A stretch of 38,924 nt of DNA from JAHBNG01 sp039028975 (GTDB lineage: Bacteria; Chloroflexota; Anaerolineae; Caldilineales; Caldilineaceae). Under the pieces are notes generated by a model. That model was not told where the DNA came from. It ran no database searches and was given only the letters and a program-made list of their open reading frames with translations. The stretch lies in the NCBI GenBank assembly GCA_039028975.1, contig JBCCHB010000152.1, positions 1 through 38,924 of the forward strand. The letters are read 5' to 3'. Shown one piece after another: positions 1 through 7,690 of this stretch. The translations under genes and the position numbers were made by a program. Every line of letters starts with the position of its first letter. Position 1 is the stretch's first letter.

Positions 1-123
1 CGTACTTTGGCTTGGTTGAACCGCTATCGCTGCCTTAGCAAAGACTATGAACGCTGCACCAAGAGCAGCGAGGCTGTCATTTACGCTGCTTCTATTTCTA
101 CTATGCTCAACAGGTTGACATAA
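1..123 (+). CDS. IS5-type transposase, C-terminal fragment
   Basis: The frame is open from the first base of the window and ends at TAA (121-123). The roughly 40 visible residues include the stretch TLAWLNRYRCLSKDYER, which resembles the conserved C-terminal segment of IS5-family DDE transposases, where the catalytic Glu lies a few residues upstream of such a motif (outside this window). Only the tail of the gene is present because the window starts inside it. The element's right end should lie shortly after the stop. The sequence ATTCAAATGCCCTC at 127-140 is a candidate terminal inverted repeat, but the left end needed to confirm it is not visible. It is the only intact-looking plus-strand gene piece in the first 26 kb. 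Confidence 0.75.
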   Translation, partial: RTLAWLNRYRCLSKDYERCTKSSEAVIYAASISTMLNRLT

Positions 124-156
124 AATATTCAAATGCCCTCTCAATACAGCCCAACC

Positions 157-1641
157 TTACAAAACGGTAACCTGCTTGGAGCGCATATTACCACCATGCA
201 GACGACTATCATCCGCATCGGGCCAACGCAAGTTGTACTCCCTTTGCTGTCCCCGTTTATAACCTGAATTATAGTAGGTGCTGGTTGCTAGCCAGCTTAG
301 TAATTCATTCAGAAGCAATTGTTTCTGGGCGTCAAAGTCTTCTCGATTCCAAAGATTGAAAAGCTCGTCTGGATCCGTGGCCAGATCATACAGTTCACCC
401 GCTTCTTGACCGATGTAGTAGACTAATTTGTGGCTCTCGCTCCTCAGCATAATCTGGTAGTTATCCTCGCAAAAGACAAATTGGCGTGGTTCGTCAAACG
501 AGCCATCAAAGTAGGGTAGAAGCGACTGACCCTCCAGATATGTTGGTATATCAATTCCTGCTGCCTGCAAGATGGTGGGCCCGATGTCTATGAGCGAAAC
601 TAGATCGTGGATTGTTTGTGGCTCTCGGCCTAAGGCAGGATTACGTACAATCAACGGAATATGGACGATAGGATCGTACATGAGCCACTTGTAAGCCAGT
701 TCGTGATCGCCCAGCAACTCCCCGTGATCGGAGCAGAAGATGAGCAGGCTATGCTCTAACCAGCCTCGCTCGCTCAGTGCGTCAAGCACGCGGCCAAGCT
801 GCTCATCTACTGTACTGATTTTGGCATAGTAGTGTCGGCGCATCTCAGCAATGGCATCTGGGTTTGCTCCGCGCAGATCAATTTGGGATTCATGAGACGT
901 AATGGCATGCATTTCTTGGTGGGCACGATGCTGGGGCGGTTTTTCGTCTAGCTCACCTGCTCGCATTACTGGCTCTGGTATGATCTTGTCACGATAAAGC
1001 TCCAGGTGGCGTGGCAACGGATCCCATGGCTCGTGGGGACCAGTAAAGCCAACCTGCAAGAAGAAGGGAGCATTGCCGCGGTGGTTCTTGATCCAGGAGA
1101 CGGCTGAATCACCAATAAAGACGTCACTATGAAAGCGCTCCTCGTAATGCCACGGAATGCCCTGATGCTTCTCCAACCACTGAGAGTCGCTCTGGTTGCG
1201 GTTGTTGGGCCGGTCTAGGCCATGAAAGCTGAGATAGCGCCCCCAATCATCATCCACACCACCGTTCTGATGGACCATGTTGGTAGGATTCTCCACAACC
1301 ACCCGCTCATGAAAGCCGCCAGCTACATAGCGCGGTCCCAAGTGCATCTTACCCATATTTACGCAACGATAGCCATGCTCCGCCAGATCTTGCACCCAAC
1401 TACGGTGGTTGTCCCAATCTTGAAAGGTATATACACCCGTGTTGTGGGCATACATGCCAGTGAAGATGGCCGCCCGGGAGGTAATGCACGTGGCTCCTGG
1501 GCAGTATGCCTGCCGAAATGAGATACCTTCACGCACCAGCCGATCCATGTGGGGCGTACTCATATAACCGTAGCCCCAGCCACCGATGGTATCAAAGCGC
1601 TGTTGATCAGTCATGATGAGTATGATGTTGGGTCGCTTCAT
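157..1641 (-). CDS. Sulfatase family hydrolase (formylglycine-type, variant motif)
   Basis: This is a 494-residue type I sulfatase homologue of the alkaline phosphatase superfamily, predicted to hydrolyse sulfate esters. I chose the ATG at 1641 because the protein then begins MKRPNIILIMTDQQRFD, the classic N-terminal strand with a metal-binding Asp (D12), and because AAGG lies 6 nt upstream. A longer reading up to 1935 would run through a repeat and into the neighbouring gene. The nucleophile motif is C52-I-T-S-R56 followed by AAIFTG. The Cys would be converted to formylglycine, but the third position is Thr instead of the usual Pro or Ala. Further metal ligands appear in FCSDHGELLGDH. No signal peptide is visible, so a cytoplasmic location is likely. 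It lies 115 bp downstream of a second superfamily member on the same strand. No maturase gene is in the window. Confidence 0.9.
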   Translation of the reverse strand: MKRPNIILIMTDQQRFDTIGGWGYGYMSTPHMDRLVREGISFRQAYCPGATCITSRAAIFTGMYAHNTGVYTFQDWDNHRSWVQDLAEHGYRCVNMGKMHLGPRYVAGGFHERVVVENPTNMVHQNGGVDDDWGRYLSFHGLDRPNNRNQSDSQWLEKHQGIPWHYEERFHSDVFIGDSAVSWIKNHRGNAPFFLQVGFTGPHEPWDPLPRHLELYRDKIIPEPVMRAGELDEKPPQHRAHQEMHAITSHESQIDLRGANPDAIAEMRRHYYAKISTVDEQLGRVLDALSERGWLEHSLLIFCSDHGELLGDHELAYKWLMYDPIVHIPLIVRNPALGREPQTIHDLVSLIDIGPTILQAAGIDIPTYLEGQSLLPYFDGSFDEPRQFVFCEDNYQIMLRSESHKLVYYIGQEAGELYDLATDPDELFNLWNREDFDAQKQLLLNELLSWLATSTYYNSGYKRGQQREYNLRWPDADDSRLHGGNMRSKQVTVL

Positions 1642-1658
1642 TGGGTACCTTATAGATA

Positions 1659-1735
1659 GCGAGAAAAGTTCTGTCCTACCCTCTCGAAATTTCCCAAAGT
1701 GGATGGGGCAATCATCGGAACAAGACTTTTCTGGC
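1659..1735. repeat. 77-bp hairpin element, copy 1
   Basis: The element has imperfect terminal inverted repeats (GCGAGAAAAGTTCTGTCC and GGAACAAGACTTTTCTGGC) and a conserved core GAAATTTCCCAAAGT. A second copy of the same length lies at 14201-14277. It fills most of the spacer between the two sulfatase genes. On the minus-strand transcript it would fold into a hairpin whose 3' foot lies just upstream of the sulfatase start at 1641. The flank TTATAGAT is also shared with copy 2, so the unit may extend slightly beyond the arms. Confidence 0.8.
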
Positions 1736-1756
1736 GGAGTATACAGACATCCTTCT

Positions 1757-3262
1757 CTACTTCTTTTTCTTAGGTTTAGATTTCTTCTTTCCCGTGGCTG
1801 ACTTGGCTTTTTCAATCGCTTTTTCTTCAGAACTACTGTCCCCCTCGTCTCTTGATTCAGCTTGCAACTTAGCGGCCTGAGTCGGATCGCCAATATACAT
1901 CGTATCATAAGCCTGCTGGCTGGTCTTGAAGGCACCTACATCTTTGTGACCGTGCCAGTCCCCTTGGTGGTGGATGGGATTGGGAAGCCCGCTCTCTTTT
2001 TCCCGCTTAGCAATCCAGGTGTTCATGCGATTCCGCAGCAGATCAACCACGTCGGGATTCTCTTCAGCGACGTTGTTGTTCTCTTCCGGATCGGCCAGCA
2101 GATTATAGAGTTCAATTTCGGGCTTAAAGTGGAAATCTGGCTCCAATGCAATAATGAGCTTCCATTCCGGTGTGCGCCAGCCATGTTTACGCATCCACGT
2201 GCATTCGGTGATATACATCTCGCTCTCAAATGAGTTCACTTCGCCGTGTACCATAGACATGAGGCTTCTTCCATCAAAATCGATATTCTGAGGCAGATCG
2301 GCTAAGTCAAGGATAGTGGGAACAAGATCTTTGTGCTGATTAAATCCGGCTACTCGTTGCCCCTCGGGGGTCTTGCCTGGATAGCGAATGATCAGCGGCA
2401 CCACCAGCACTGGATCATACATGCCATGGTGATCAAACCAACACTCATGATCGTAGAGGGTCTCACCGTGATCACCGTTGATGATGATCATGGTCTCTTC
2501 TTCGATGCCTAGTGCTTCCACAGCATTAAAAATGCTCTGGATACAGGCATCCATATAGGCAATAGCTCCATCATATTGGGCAATGACGTAATCTTTGTCA
2601 GTAATACCAGGCGGCATCCACATGGCGAAGAAATCACGGAACGGCTTGAACTCCATGACGGGCTTCATGGATTCATTGGCCGGATCGGTCTCATTGCCGT
2701 GGTAGAAGGCCCGTTCGTAGGGGGCCGGTGGTAAATAGGGCGCATGGGGATCCATGTGACGCAGGAAGAGAAAGAAAGGATCCCGCTTTTTGGATAGTCG
2801 CTCCATTTCGGGAATGGCCACATCATTTAGATTTTGAGCTTTGGGGCTTCGTCCTTCGTTCCAACTGCCCCAACCAGCATAGTCCAAATAGGTATCAAAA
2901 CCGCGTGAACTGGGGTTGCCGGTAAAGCCAACACAGGTCGTGTTGTATCCTTCATCGCGCAGAATTTCGGGTAGGGTCTTCACCTCTGGTCGTAGCGGGC
3001 CCTGATGGCGTAAAGCCACGGCCTGCGTGCTGAAAACATCCATACCAGTCAGCATGGAGGCATAGGCACCTGTTGTGGGAATATGGGCGCTGATGGTGTT
3101 TTCAAATAGCGTCGCCTTTTGGGCATACCGATCAATGTGGGGGGTGGTCAGGTGATGGTAGCCGTAGCAACTCATGTGGTCTCGACGAAGAGAGTCGATA
3201 CCCATGAGGATGATGTTGGGGCGACGGCGATCGCGGCGTTTGGTTGGTTTTTTCGCTGCCAT
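1757..3262 (-). CDS. Sulfatase-like phosphohydrolase with Thr at the nucleophile position
   Basis: This is a 501-residue alkaline-phosphatase-superfamily hydrolase. The start ATG at 3262 is supported by AAAGGA upstream. The N-terminal RPNIILMGIDSLRRDHM carries the first metal Asp (D23), and INGDHGETLYDH carries the later metal Asp/His. At the place where sulfatases have C-x-P-S-R the protein reads T63-T-G-A-Y67 followed by ASMLTG. The formylglycine Cys is replaced by Thr and the Arg by Tyr. Thr nucleophiles are known in phosphodiesterase and mutase branches of this superfamily, so phosphodiester or phosphonoester hydrolysis is a reasonable alternative to sulfatase activity. Both ends are basic (KKPTKRRDRRR and a Lys-rich tail). 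No signal peptide is seen. It is 58 bp downstream of the beta-lactamase-fold gene. Confidence 0.88.
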   Translation of the reverse strand: MAAKKPTKRRDRRRPNIILMGIDSLRRDHMSCYGYHHLTTPHIDRYAQKATLFENTISAHIPTTGAYASMLTGMDVFSTQAVALRHQGPLRPEVKTLPEILRDEGYNTTCVGFTGNPSSRGFDTYLDYAGWGSWNEGRSPKAQNLNDVAIPEMERLSKKRDPFFLFLRHMDPHAPYLPPAPYERAFYHGNETDPANESMKPVMEFKPFRDFFAMWMPPGITDKDYVIAQYDGAIAYMDACIQSIFNAVEALGIEEETMIIINGDHGETLYDHECWFDHHGMYDPVLVVPLIIRYPGKTPEGQRVAGFNQHKDLVPTILDLADLPQNIDFDGRSLMSMVHGEVNSFESEMYITECTWMRKHGWRTPEWKLIIALEPDFHFKPEIELYNLLADPEENNNVAEENPDVVDLLRNRMNTWIAKREKESGLPNPIHHQGDWHGHKDVGAFKTSQQAYDTMYIGDPTQAAKLQAESRDEGDSSSEEKAIEKAKSATGKKKSKPKKKK

Positions 3263-3320
3263 TTTGGTTTTCCTTTGTGTTTAATGTATTTGAATTATGG
3301 TCTGAGTAAAATAGTAGAAT

Positions 3321-4526
3321 TCACATGGGCATCGCTTCATATACCAATGCCTTAAATTCCTGCGCGATCGAAAACCCAAGCTGCTGTATCATCAACAGCC
3401 CGAAGAGAGACTTTTCAGGATCAACCCAGAAAACTGTGTTATAGAGACCACCCCAGCCATATTCTCCTTTTGAACCAGCAGCATCCGATTGGGTCTCGTC
3501 CATGCAAACGCGTACGCCGAGTCCATATCCGTAGCCATCGTGATAGTCACGAAAGCCGTTGCGCAAGGCGTCCTCAGAGACATGGTTGGATGCAATTAAC
3601 TCGACCGTTTCTGGGCGCAGCAGGCGAACTCCATCCAATTCACCTTTATTGAGAAGCATCTGGGCAAATCGTGCATAATCATCCATAGTTGAGAGCAACA
3701 AGTTGCCACCCTCAACATAACTTGGCGGTTGGGAAGGTACGTTCATCCAGGGAAATTCATGGCGCTTGAGCTGGTCTTCTTCGGCGAAATAGTGATGAAC
3801 CCCTGCCAGACGATGTGCCTTTTCTGGTGGAATGTAATAGGCCGTATCCACCATCTTCAGCGGCTCGAAGATGCGCGTTTGTAGAAACTTTTCATAAGGC
3901 GTATTCGTAACCAGCTCAACCAAATAGGCCAGCATATAGACACCTAAGCCATAGGCCCAGCAACTTCCCGGCTGATGGGCTAAAGGGATTTTTGCAACCG
4001 CTCGCATCATCTTGGAGAGCGTCAGCGGTGGATTATTCTGCTCCAGCTCCACTCTCTTCTGATGATACATTTGCTCGATGGTTGTCCCGTCGTCTTCAAA
4101 ATAGCCTTCTAGACCAGACGTTTGGGTAAAGAGATGCCTAACGGTGATGTCTTGCTCGAGATCCGCCAAGACGATCTCGTCCCCACTTCCACTTTCAAGA
4201 ACCTTTGACTCCTTAAATTCTGGAATAAAGGCTGCAATCGGTGTGTCGAGATCAAAGTGACCCTCTTCAACTAGCATCATTATCGCGACACTTGAAATGG
4301 GGCTCGTCATTGAGGCAATGCGAAAGATAGCGTCTTGCCGCATTGGTTTATCAGCCTCAACATCCAATATACCTAGGGCTGAATGATAGACAATTTGGCC
4401 ATGACGAGCAACCATGGATGTAAGACCAGCCACGCGCTTCAGCTCGATATAGCTACGCAACGTTCTGTCGATGTTCGCTATACCTTGTGCCGAAAATCCT
4501 TGTGATTCGGGGGTAGATGCATTCAT
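3321..4526 (-). CDS. Beta-lactamase-fold serine hydrolase (class C/PBP4-like) lacking the SxxK lysine
   Basis: This 401-residue protein has the fold of class C beta-lactamase-related serine hydrolases, which include esterases and peptidases. Family features are FRIASMTSPISS around the nucleophile Ser (S72), the second motif region at W190-A-Y192-G, and a C-terminal EYGWGGLYNT segment in place of KTG. The usual S-x-x-K tetrad reads S72-M-T-S75, so the general-base Lys is Ser (AGC codon). The Tyr motif is Y-G-L in place of Y-S/A-N. No signal peptide is visible. The start at 4526 has AAGGA about 11 nt upstream. The protein may be a diverged esterase, a binding protein or inactive. The fold call is firm and the activity uncertain. 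Confidence 0.88.
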   Translation of the reverse strand: MNASTPESQGFSAQGIANIDRTLRSYIELKRVAGLTSMVARHGQIVYHSALGILDVEADKPMRQDAIFRIASMTSPISSVAIMMLVEEGHFDLDTPIAAFIPEFKESKVLESGSGDEIVLADLEQDITVRHLFTQTSGLEGYFEDDGTTIEQMYHQKRVELEQNNPPLTLSKMMRAVAKIPLAHQPGSCWAYGLGVYMLAYLVELVTNTPYEKFLQTRIFEPLKMVDTAYYIPPEKAHRLAGVHHYFAEEDQLKRHEFPWMNVPSQPPSYVEGGNLLLSTMDDYARFAQMLLNKGELDGVRLLRPETVELIASNHVSEDALRNGFRDYHDGYGYGLGVRVCMDETQSDAAGSKGEYGWGGLYNTVFWVDPEKSLFGLLMIQQLGFSIAQEFKALVYEAMPM

Positions 4527-4639
4527 AAATGTGTCTATCCTTATCCTAACCCTCCACCCATGTCATTTCGAGCGGCTCGACCCAGCCAAACCACAGCCTC
4601 GACTATTCCATTCACGCAACCCGTTCCTTGCAGAATTAA

Positions 4640-5110
4640 TTAACCGTCGAGATATAGGGTCTTATCCGTTGTCCATACTGTCAAGCTTTGCTGAAGCCGC
4701 CATACAGCAAATTCAACAAGAAGATATTGTCTAACTTGCTCTGGTGGAACAAAGCGATACTCACTCAATTCATCTTCGGGCAACACGATTTGCTCTATTT
4801 CAGTCGTACTCAAAAGTCCACCGTAAAAGATAAAAGAGAGAGCCTCGGTTGATGTATCGCTTTCTGGTTTATAGATGACGCTGAGCAACCTCTGGGGCAC
4901 AATATCCAGGCCAAGTTCTTCTTTGACCTCACGGATGCAGGCTTGAAGTGGTGATTCATTGGCTTCGACTGCACCGCCCGGGATCTCCCAGGGCTCTTTA
5001 TAGGTTGGGTTGACAAGCAGTACATCCCCGTCTTCATTGCGAAAAACTGCACCAGCAGACATTCGCTTTTTGGGGAGGGTCTGCTGGTAGGCTTTGCGAT
5101 CCGAAGCCAT
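4640..5110 (-). CDS. Nudix hydrolase
   Basis: This is a 156-residue Nudix protein, expected to cleave nucleoside diphosphates linked to another moiety. The box is complete: GAVEANE, then seven residues, then REVKEELGL (residues about 46-68), with all metal-binding Glu residues present. I chose the ATG at 5110 instead of longer readings because it begins 4 nt after the stop of the upstream PhyH gene, which suggests translational coupling, and because the upstream extension only re-reads the PhyH gene in another frame. The substrate cannot be inferred. The downstream neighbour is the beta-lactamase-fold gene after a 113-bp spacer. Confidence 0.92.
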   Translation of the reverse strand: MASDRKAYQQTLPKKRMSAGAVFRNEDGDVLLVNPTYKEPWEIPGGAVEANESPLQACIREVKEELGLDIVPQRLLSVIYKPESDTSTEALSFIFYGGLLSTTEIEQIVLPEDELSEYRFVPPEQVRQYLLVEFAVWRLQQSLTVWTTDKTLYLDG

Positions 5111-5114
5111 GCCC

Positions 5115-5915
5115 CTATACTTTTCCTGTTTTGCTCGCCTCTCCCGCAAATGGAAACGTCCCCTCATACCCCAATGTATCCAATGTAAACTGGGGATTGG
5201 AAACAAACTTAAGCCCTGGGAACATGGCGTTTTGCTGGTAGTGGAGAACAATGTTGGCCCGAATTTCGCCTTCTGGGTCAGGACCGATCTTAGCACCCTG
5301 ATGGGGAACGTGGCTGTAGAAGATTACCATGTCGCCCGCCATTGGATGCAGATGGGACAATTCTGCATTGTCGCACCAGACCTGGAAGGGATCGGTACGG
5401 TCTTCGGTATAGCCTAGATGAGGAATTAATTCATCGGGAACGGGCTTGTGCATATAATCCTTGACAAACGTTAATCGCGCACGTTCTGGTGTATTGTCCG
5501 TCAAGTAAAAAGTGCTATTCATGCAGATAGCTTGAGCGGGCTGCTGAGCCTGAGCCTTCTCGGCTTGATAATAGTAGTCGTAAAAGTCCATGTGCCACTC
5601 TTGGGTGTAATCCGATGGATTGACGTGGGCGCGCAGACTGCGGATCTGACACTGTTTTCCCATGACGGCTTGGAGATAGGGTGCGGCCGCAGGATGGCCG
5701 ATCAGCTCTTGAGTCAAATTGGGTTGGAGGGCCAGTAGCTTCTCAAAAGCCACGTTGCCCACACCGTTAGAGATCTCGTACTCACCGCGGTGGAACATGC
5801 CGTAGAGGATCTCTTTCCACTGCTCGACAGTTTCGGTACTCAGAACTTGGGGAATGAGGAGAAAGCCGTCTCGTTGGAGGGCGGCCAGGTTTTGTTCAAA
5901 GTTTTGGTCGGTCAT
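5115..5915 (-). CDS. PhyH family Fe(II)/2-oxoglutarate dioxygenase (first of two)
   Basis: This 266-residue protein belongs to the phytanoyl-CoA dioxygenase (PhyH) family, non-haem iron oxygenases that hydroxylate varied small molecules. The facial triad is visible as H108-M-D110 in QEWHMDFYDYYY and a distal His (H205) in SHVPHQGAKIG. R219 is a candidate 2-oxoglutarate carboxylate ligand. AAGGGA lies about 10 nt upstream of the start at 5915. Length and motifs indicate a functional enzyme. It is coupled to the Nudix gene downstream (4-nt gap). The substrate is unknown because bacterial PhyH proteins are highly diversified. Confidence 0.9.
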   Translation of the reverse strand: MTDQNFEQNLAALQRDGFLLIPQVLSTETVEQWKEILYGMFHRGEYEISNGVGNVAFEKLLALQPNLTQELIGHPAAAPYLQAVMGKQCQIRSLRAHVNPSDYTQEWHMDFYDYYYQAEKAQAQQPAQAICMNSTFYLTDNTPERARLTFVKDYMHKPVPDELIPHLGYTEDRTDPFQVWCDNAELSHLHPMAGDMVIFYSHVPHQGAKIGPDPEGEIRANIVLHYQQNAMFPGLKFVSNPQFTLDTLGYEGTFPFAGEASKTGKV

Positions 5916-6028
5916 GATGTTTTATCCCTTTGACAAGTTTGTGTAACATTCGCTCCCGTCCAACTTCGGTGTTGTCGGGAATGTGTTTAGTGATAGGGCA
6001 GGACAGATCGCAACCGCCCAAGGAGCAC

Positions 6029-6052
6029 GCTCACGTGCGGCACGAGGTGAGC
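6029..6052. repeat. Small hairpin downstream of the HAD gene
   Basis: GCTCAC (6029-6034) pairs with GTGAGC (6047-6052) in the 159-bp spacer between the HAD and PhyH genes. There is no adjoining T-run, so a mRNA-processing or stability role is as likely as termination. Confidence 0.35.
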
Positions 6053-6074
6053 CTACTCTGCTGCGCCCTTCTGA

Positions 6075-6749
6075 TTATAACCGTTCGAGATCAATGGAAA
6101 ACATTGCTTCAAATTCGGTAACCACCTGATCAGGTCTGTTATCTAGATCCTCGGGCCATGCCAAATGCCCCTGAAACCAGATGGTTTTCATGCCAACTTG
6201 CTGCGCACCAGTAACATCTGCACGCGGGTTGTCTCCAATAAAGATGCATTCGGTGGTAGCCACGTCTAGCCGCTTAGCTGCCCGCAAAAAAATCTCGGGC
6301 TCGGGTTTGCGGATCTGCTCTTTTTCAGAAATGAGATAAGTATCAACCAACTTGTCTAGACCGGTCTTCTCGATCTTGGACAGTTGTGCGTTGGTCGTTC
6401 CATTGGTGATGATGCCGAGCTTGTACCCCTCTTGGTGCTTCTGCTGCAAGTACTCTTCTACCCGCGGAAAGAGGACAAGTCGAGGCCACTCGCGTCGATT
6501 GTCAAAGTCTGTCAGGAGCTGATGCCAATCCATTTCGATAGCAAACTCCTCAACCAACTGAGGATAGACCACATCCTTCTTAGTATAGCCATGGTTGTCC
6601 AGCTCAAGGAAGCGGGAAACATAACGGTGCTCTAGGACTCGAACCTGTATCGCCGGATAGCGACGGTGCTGATCCATCAGGAAATGTTTTACCGTTTCAG
6701 TTCGGTTGAGCAAGGTTTCGTCAAGATCGAAGATGATGGCTCGGATCAT
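6075..6749 (-). CDS. HAD superfamily hydrolase
   Basis: This is a 224-residue haloacid-dehalogenase-superfamily phosphatase of the HAD-IA type with an alpha-helical cap. Motif I is FDLDETLL with D8 (nucleophile) and D10. Motif II is ITNGTT (T115). Motif III Lys is in IRKPEPE (K148). Motif IV is GDNPRADV with D173 and D178. All catalytic residues are present. No clear Shine-Dalgarno precedes the ATG at 6749, but it is the only sensible start given that MIRAIIFDLD is the first strand. A phosphomonoesterase role, for example on a sugar or nucleoside phosphate, is likely. The exact substrate cannot be read from the sequence. Confidence 0.92.
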   Translation of the reverse strand: MIRAIIFDLDETLLNRTETVKHFLMDQHRRYPAIQVRVLEHRYVSRFLELDNHGYTKKDVVYPQLVEEFAIEMDWHQLLTDFDNRREWPRLVLFPRVEEYLQQKHQEGYKLGIITNGTTNAQLSKIEKTGLDKLVDTYLISEKEQIRKPEPEIFLRAAKRLDVATTECIFIGDNPRADVTGAQQVGMKTIWFQGHLAWPEDLDNRPDQVVTEFEAMFSIDLERL

Positions 6750-6874
6750 GGTAAAGGTTGCATGGTAGCAAGTTGTAAGGTTGGGTACCTCGCACTACAA
6801 CTGATTAAAGATAGGAATGGGTTTGGCTCGTCTGTACTGCCTCCGCGGCTGAAGTTGCTCCAACCGTTGACAAA

Positions 6875-6905
6875 TACGCATTACGAGTTAATCGTTACGC
6901 ATTAC
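6875..6905. repeat. Short direct repeat next to the PhyH stop codon
   Basis: TACGCATTAC occurs at 6875-6884 and again at 6896-6905, running into the stop codon of the second PhyH gene (6905-6907). This is a small simple repeat in a 155-bp spacer that otherwise shows nothing recognisable. Confidence 0.5.
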
Positions 6906-7690
6906 TACGATGGATATACCTGTGGGAAATACTCACCTTTTAAGAGTTCCCCATTCTTTACCTCAACATAGGGTTTCATGACATGCTCACCACTGGCCAC
7001 GTACTCGGTCTCTTGAGTCATATAGTGGAGGGCAATGGCGCGGCGGGGGCGTCCGCTGTTGTTGGCGTGAGAGCCGTGCCAGACCAGCGAGTGATGGAAG
7101 TGAACCTCGCCTTTTTTGACAGGACAGCGCACTACGTCTAAATTGTGTCCCTCAAACGTATCGGGCATATCTTCATAGCTGTCTAGCGTGCGAATAAATT
7201 CCATATTGTCACCCCACTTATGGGTACCTGGAATCATACTCATGCAGCCGTTGTCTACGTCGGCATCATCCAGGGCCACCCAAGCAGTTACTTCAGTCAT
7301 GGGGGCGATAATGGGCCAAAGGGGCGCATCCTGATGCCACATGTTCACGCCACCAATCTCAGCCGGTTTGTACTGGATCTGATCGTGCCAGATGCGCAGT
7401 TCCGTGGCGTCGGTCAGTTGAGCGATACCTGCTGTAATCTTCGGGTGGGACATGAGCTTCTTAAATGGCTTGCTGGCCTGCCAGATGTTGACGATCTGCC
7501 AGACTGGTGCATCATCTTTGCCAGAGAGGTTGACGAGGCGGACAGGTTGGAGAATCTCCTCGTCTTCGCGCTGATCAATTACGCGCATCACTTCTGAGCG
7601 CAGTTCTTCGACGGTTTCGTCATCTAGCACAACGCCACCATTGAGGAAGCCGTTGGCGTGGAATTGGGCCACTTGGGAGTTGGTTAGCAT
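6905..7690 (-). CDS. PhyH family Fe(II)/2-oxoglutarate dioxygenase (second of two)
   Basis: This 261-residue PhyH-family oxygenase is only distantly similar to the one at 5115-5915. The iron ligands are H119-Q-D121 in MWHQDAPLWP and H205 in SLVWHGSHANNSG. Arg residues at 214-217 are candidate 2-oxoglutarate ligands. The SMIPGTHKWG segment is typical of the family. The start at 7690 has a strong AGGAGG 5 nt upstream, which fixes it. The preceding SnoaL-like gene runs 71 bp into this gene. It could act on the same compound class as its paralogue, but this is inference from proximity only. Confidence 0.92.
   Translation of the reverse strand: MLTNSQVAQFHANGFLNGGVVLDDETVEELRSEVMRVIDQREDEEILQPVRLVNLSGKDDAPVWQIVNIWQASKPFKKLMSHPKITAGIAQLTDATELRIWHDQIQYKPAEIGGVNMWHQDAPLWPIIAPMTEVTAWVALDDADVDNGCMSMIPGTHKWGDNMEFIRTLDSYEDMPDTFEGHNLDVVRCPVKKGEVHFHHSLVWHGSHANNSGRPRRAIALHYMTQETEYVASGEHVMKPYVEVKNGELLKGEYFPQVYPS

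Noticed and set aside
1642..1935. N-terminal extension of the first sulfatase to 1935
   Set aside because: It would translate the 77-bp element and the end of the upstream gene in another frame. The homologous start MKRPNIILIMTD has its own ribosome binding site.
5094..5417. Plus-strand open frame opposite the first PhyH gene
   Set aside because: It is antisense to a complete PhyH domain with all catalytic residues, and has no recognisable domain or start signal.
6625..6660. tRNA T-arm-like sequence (minus strand CAGGTTCGAGTCCTAGAGC)
   Set aside because: It lies inside the HAD hydrolase gene in frame (QVRVLEH), and no acceptor or anticodon arm can be built around it.
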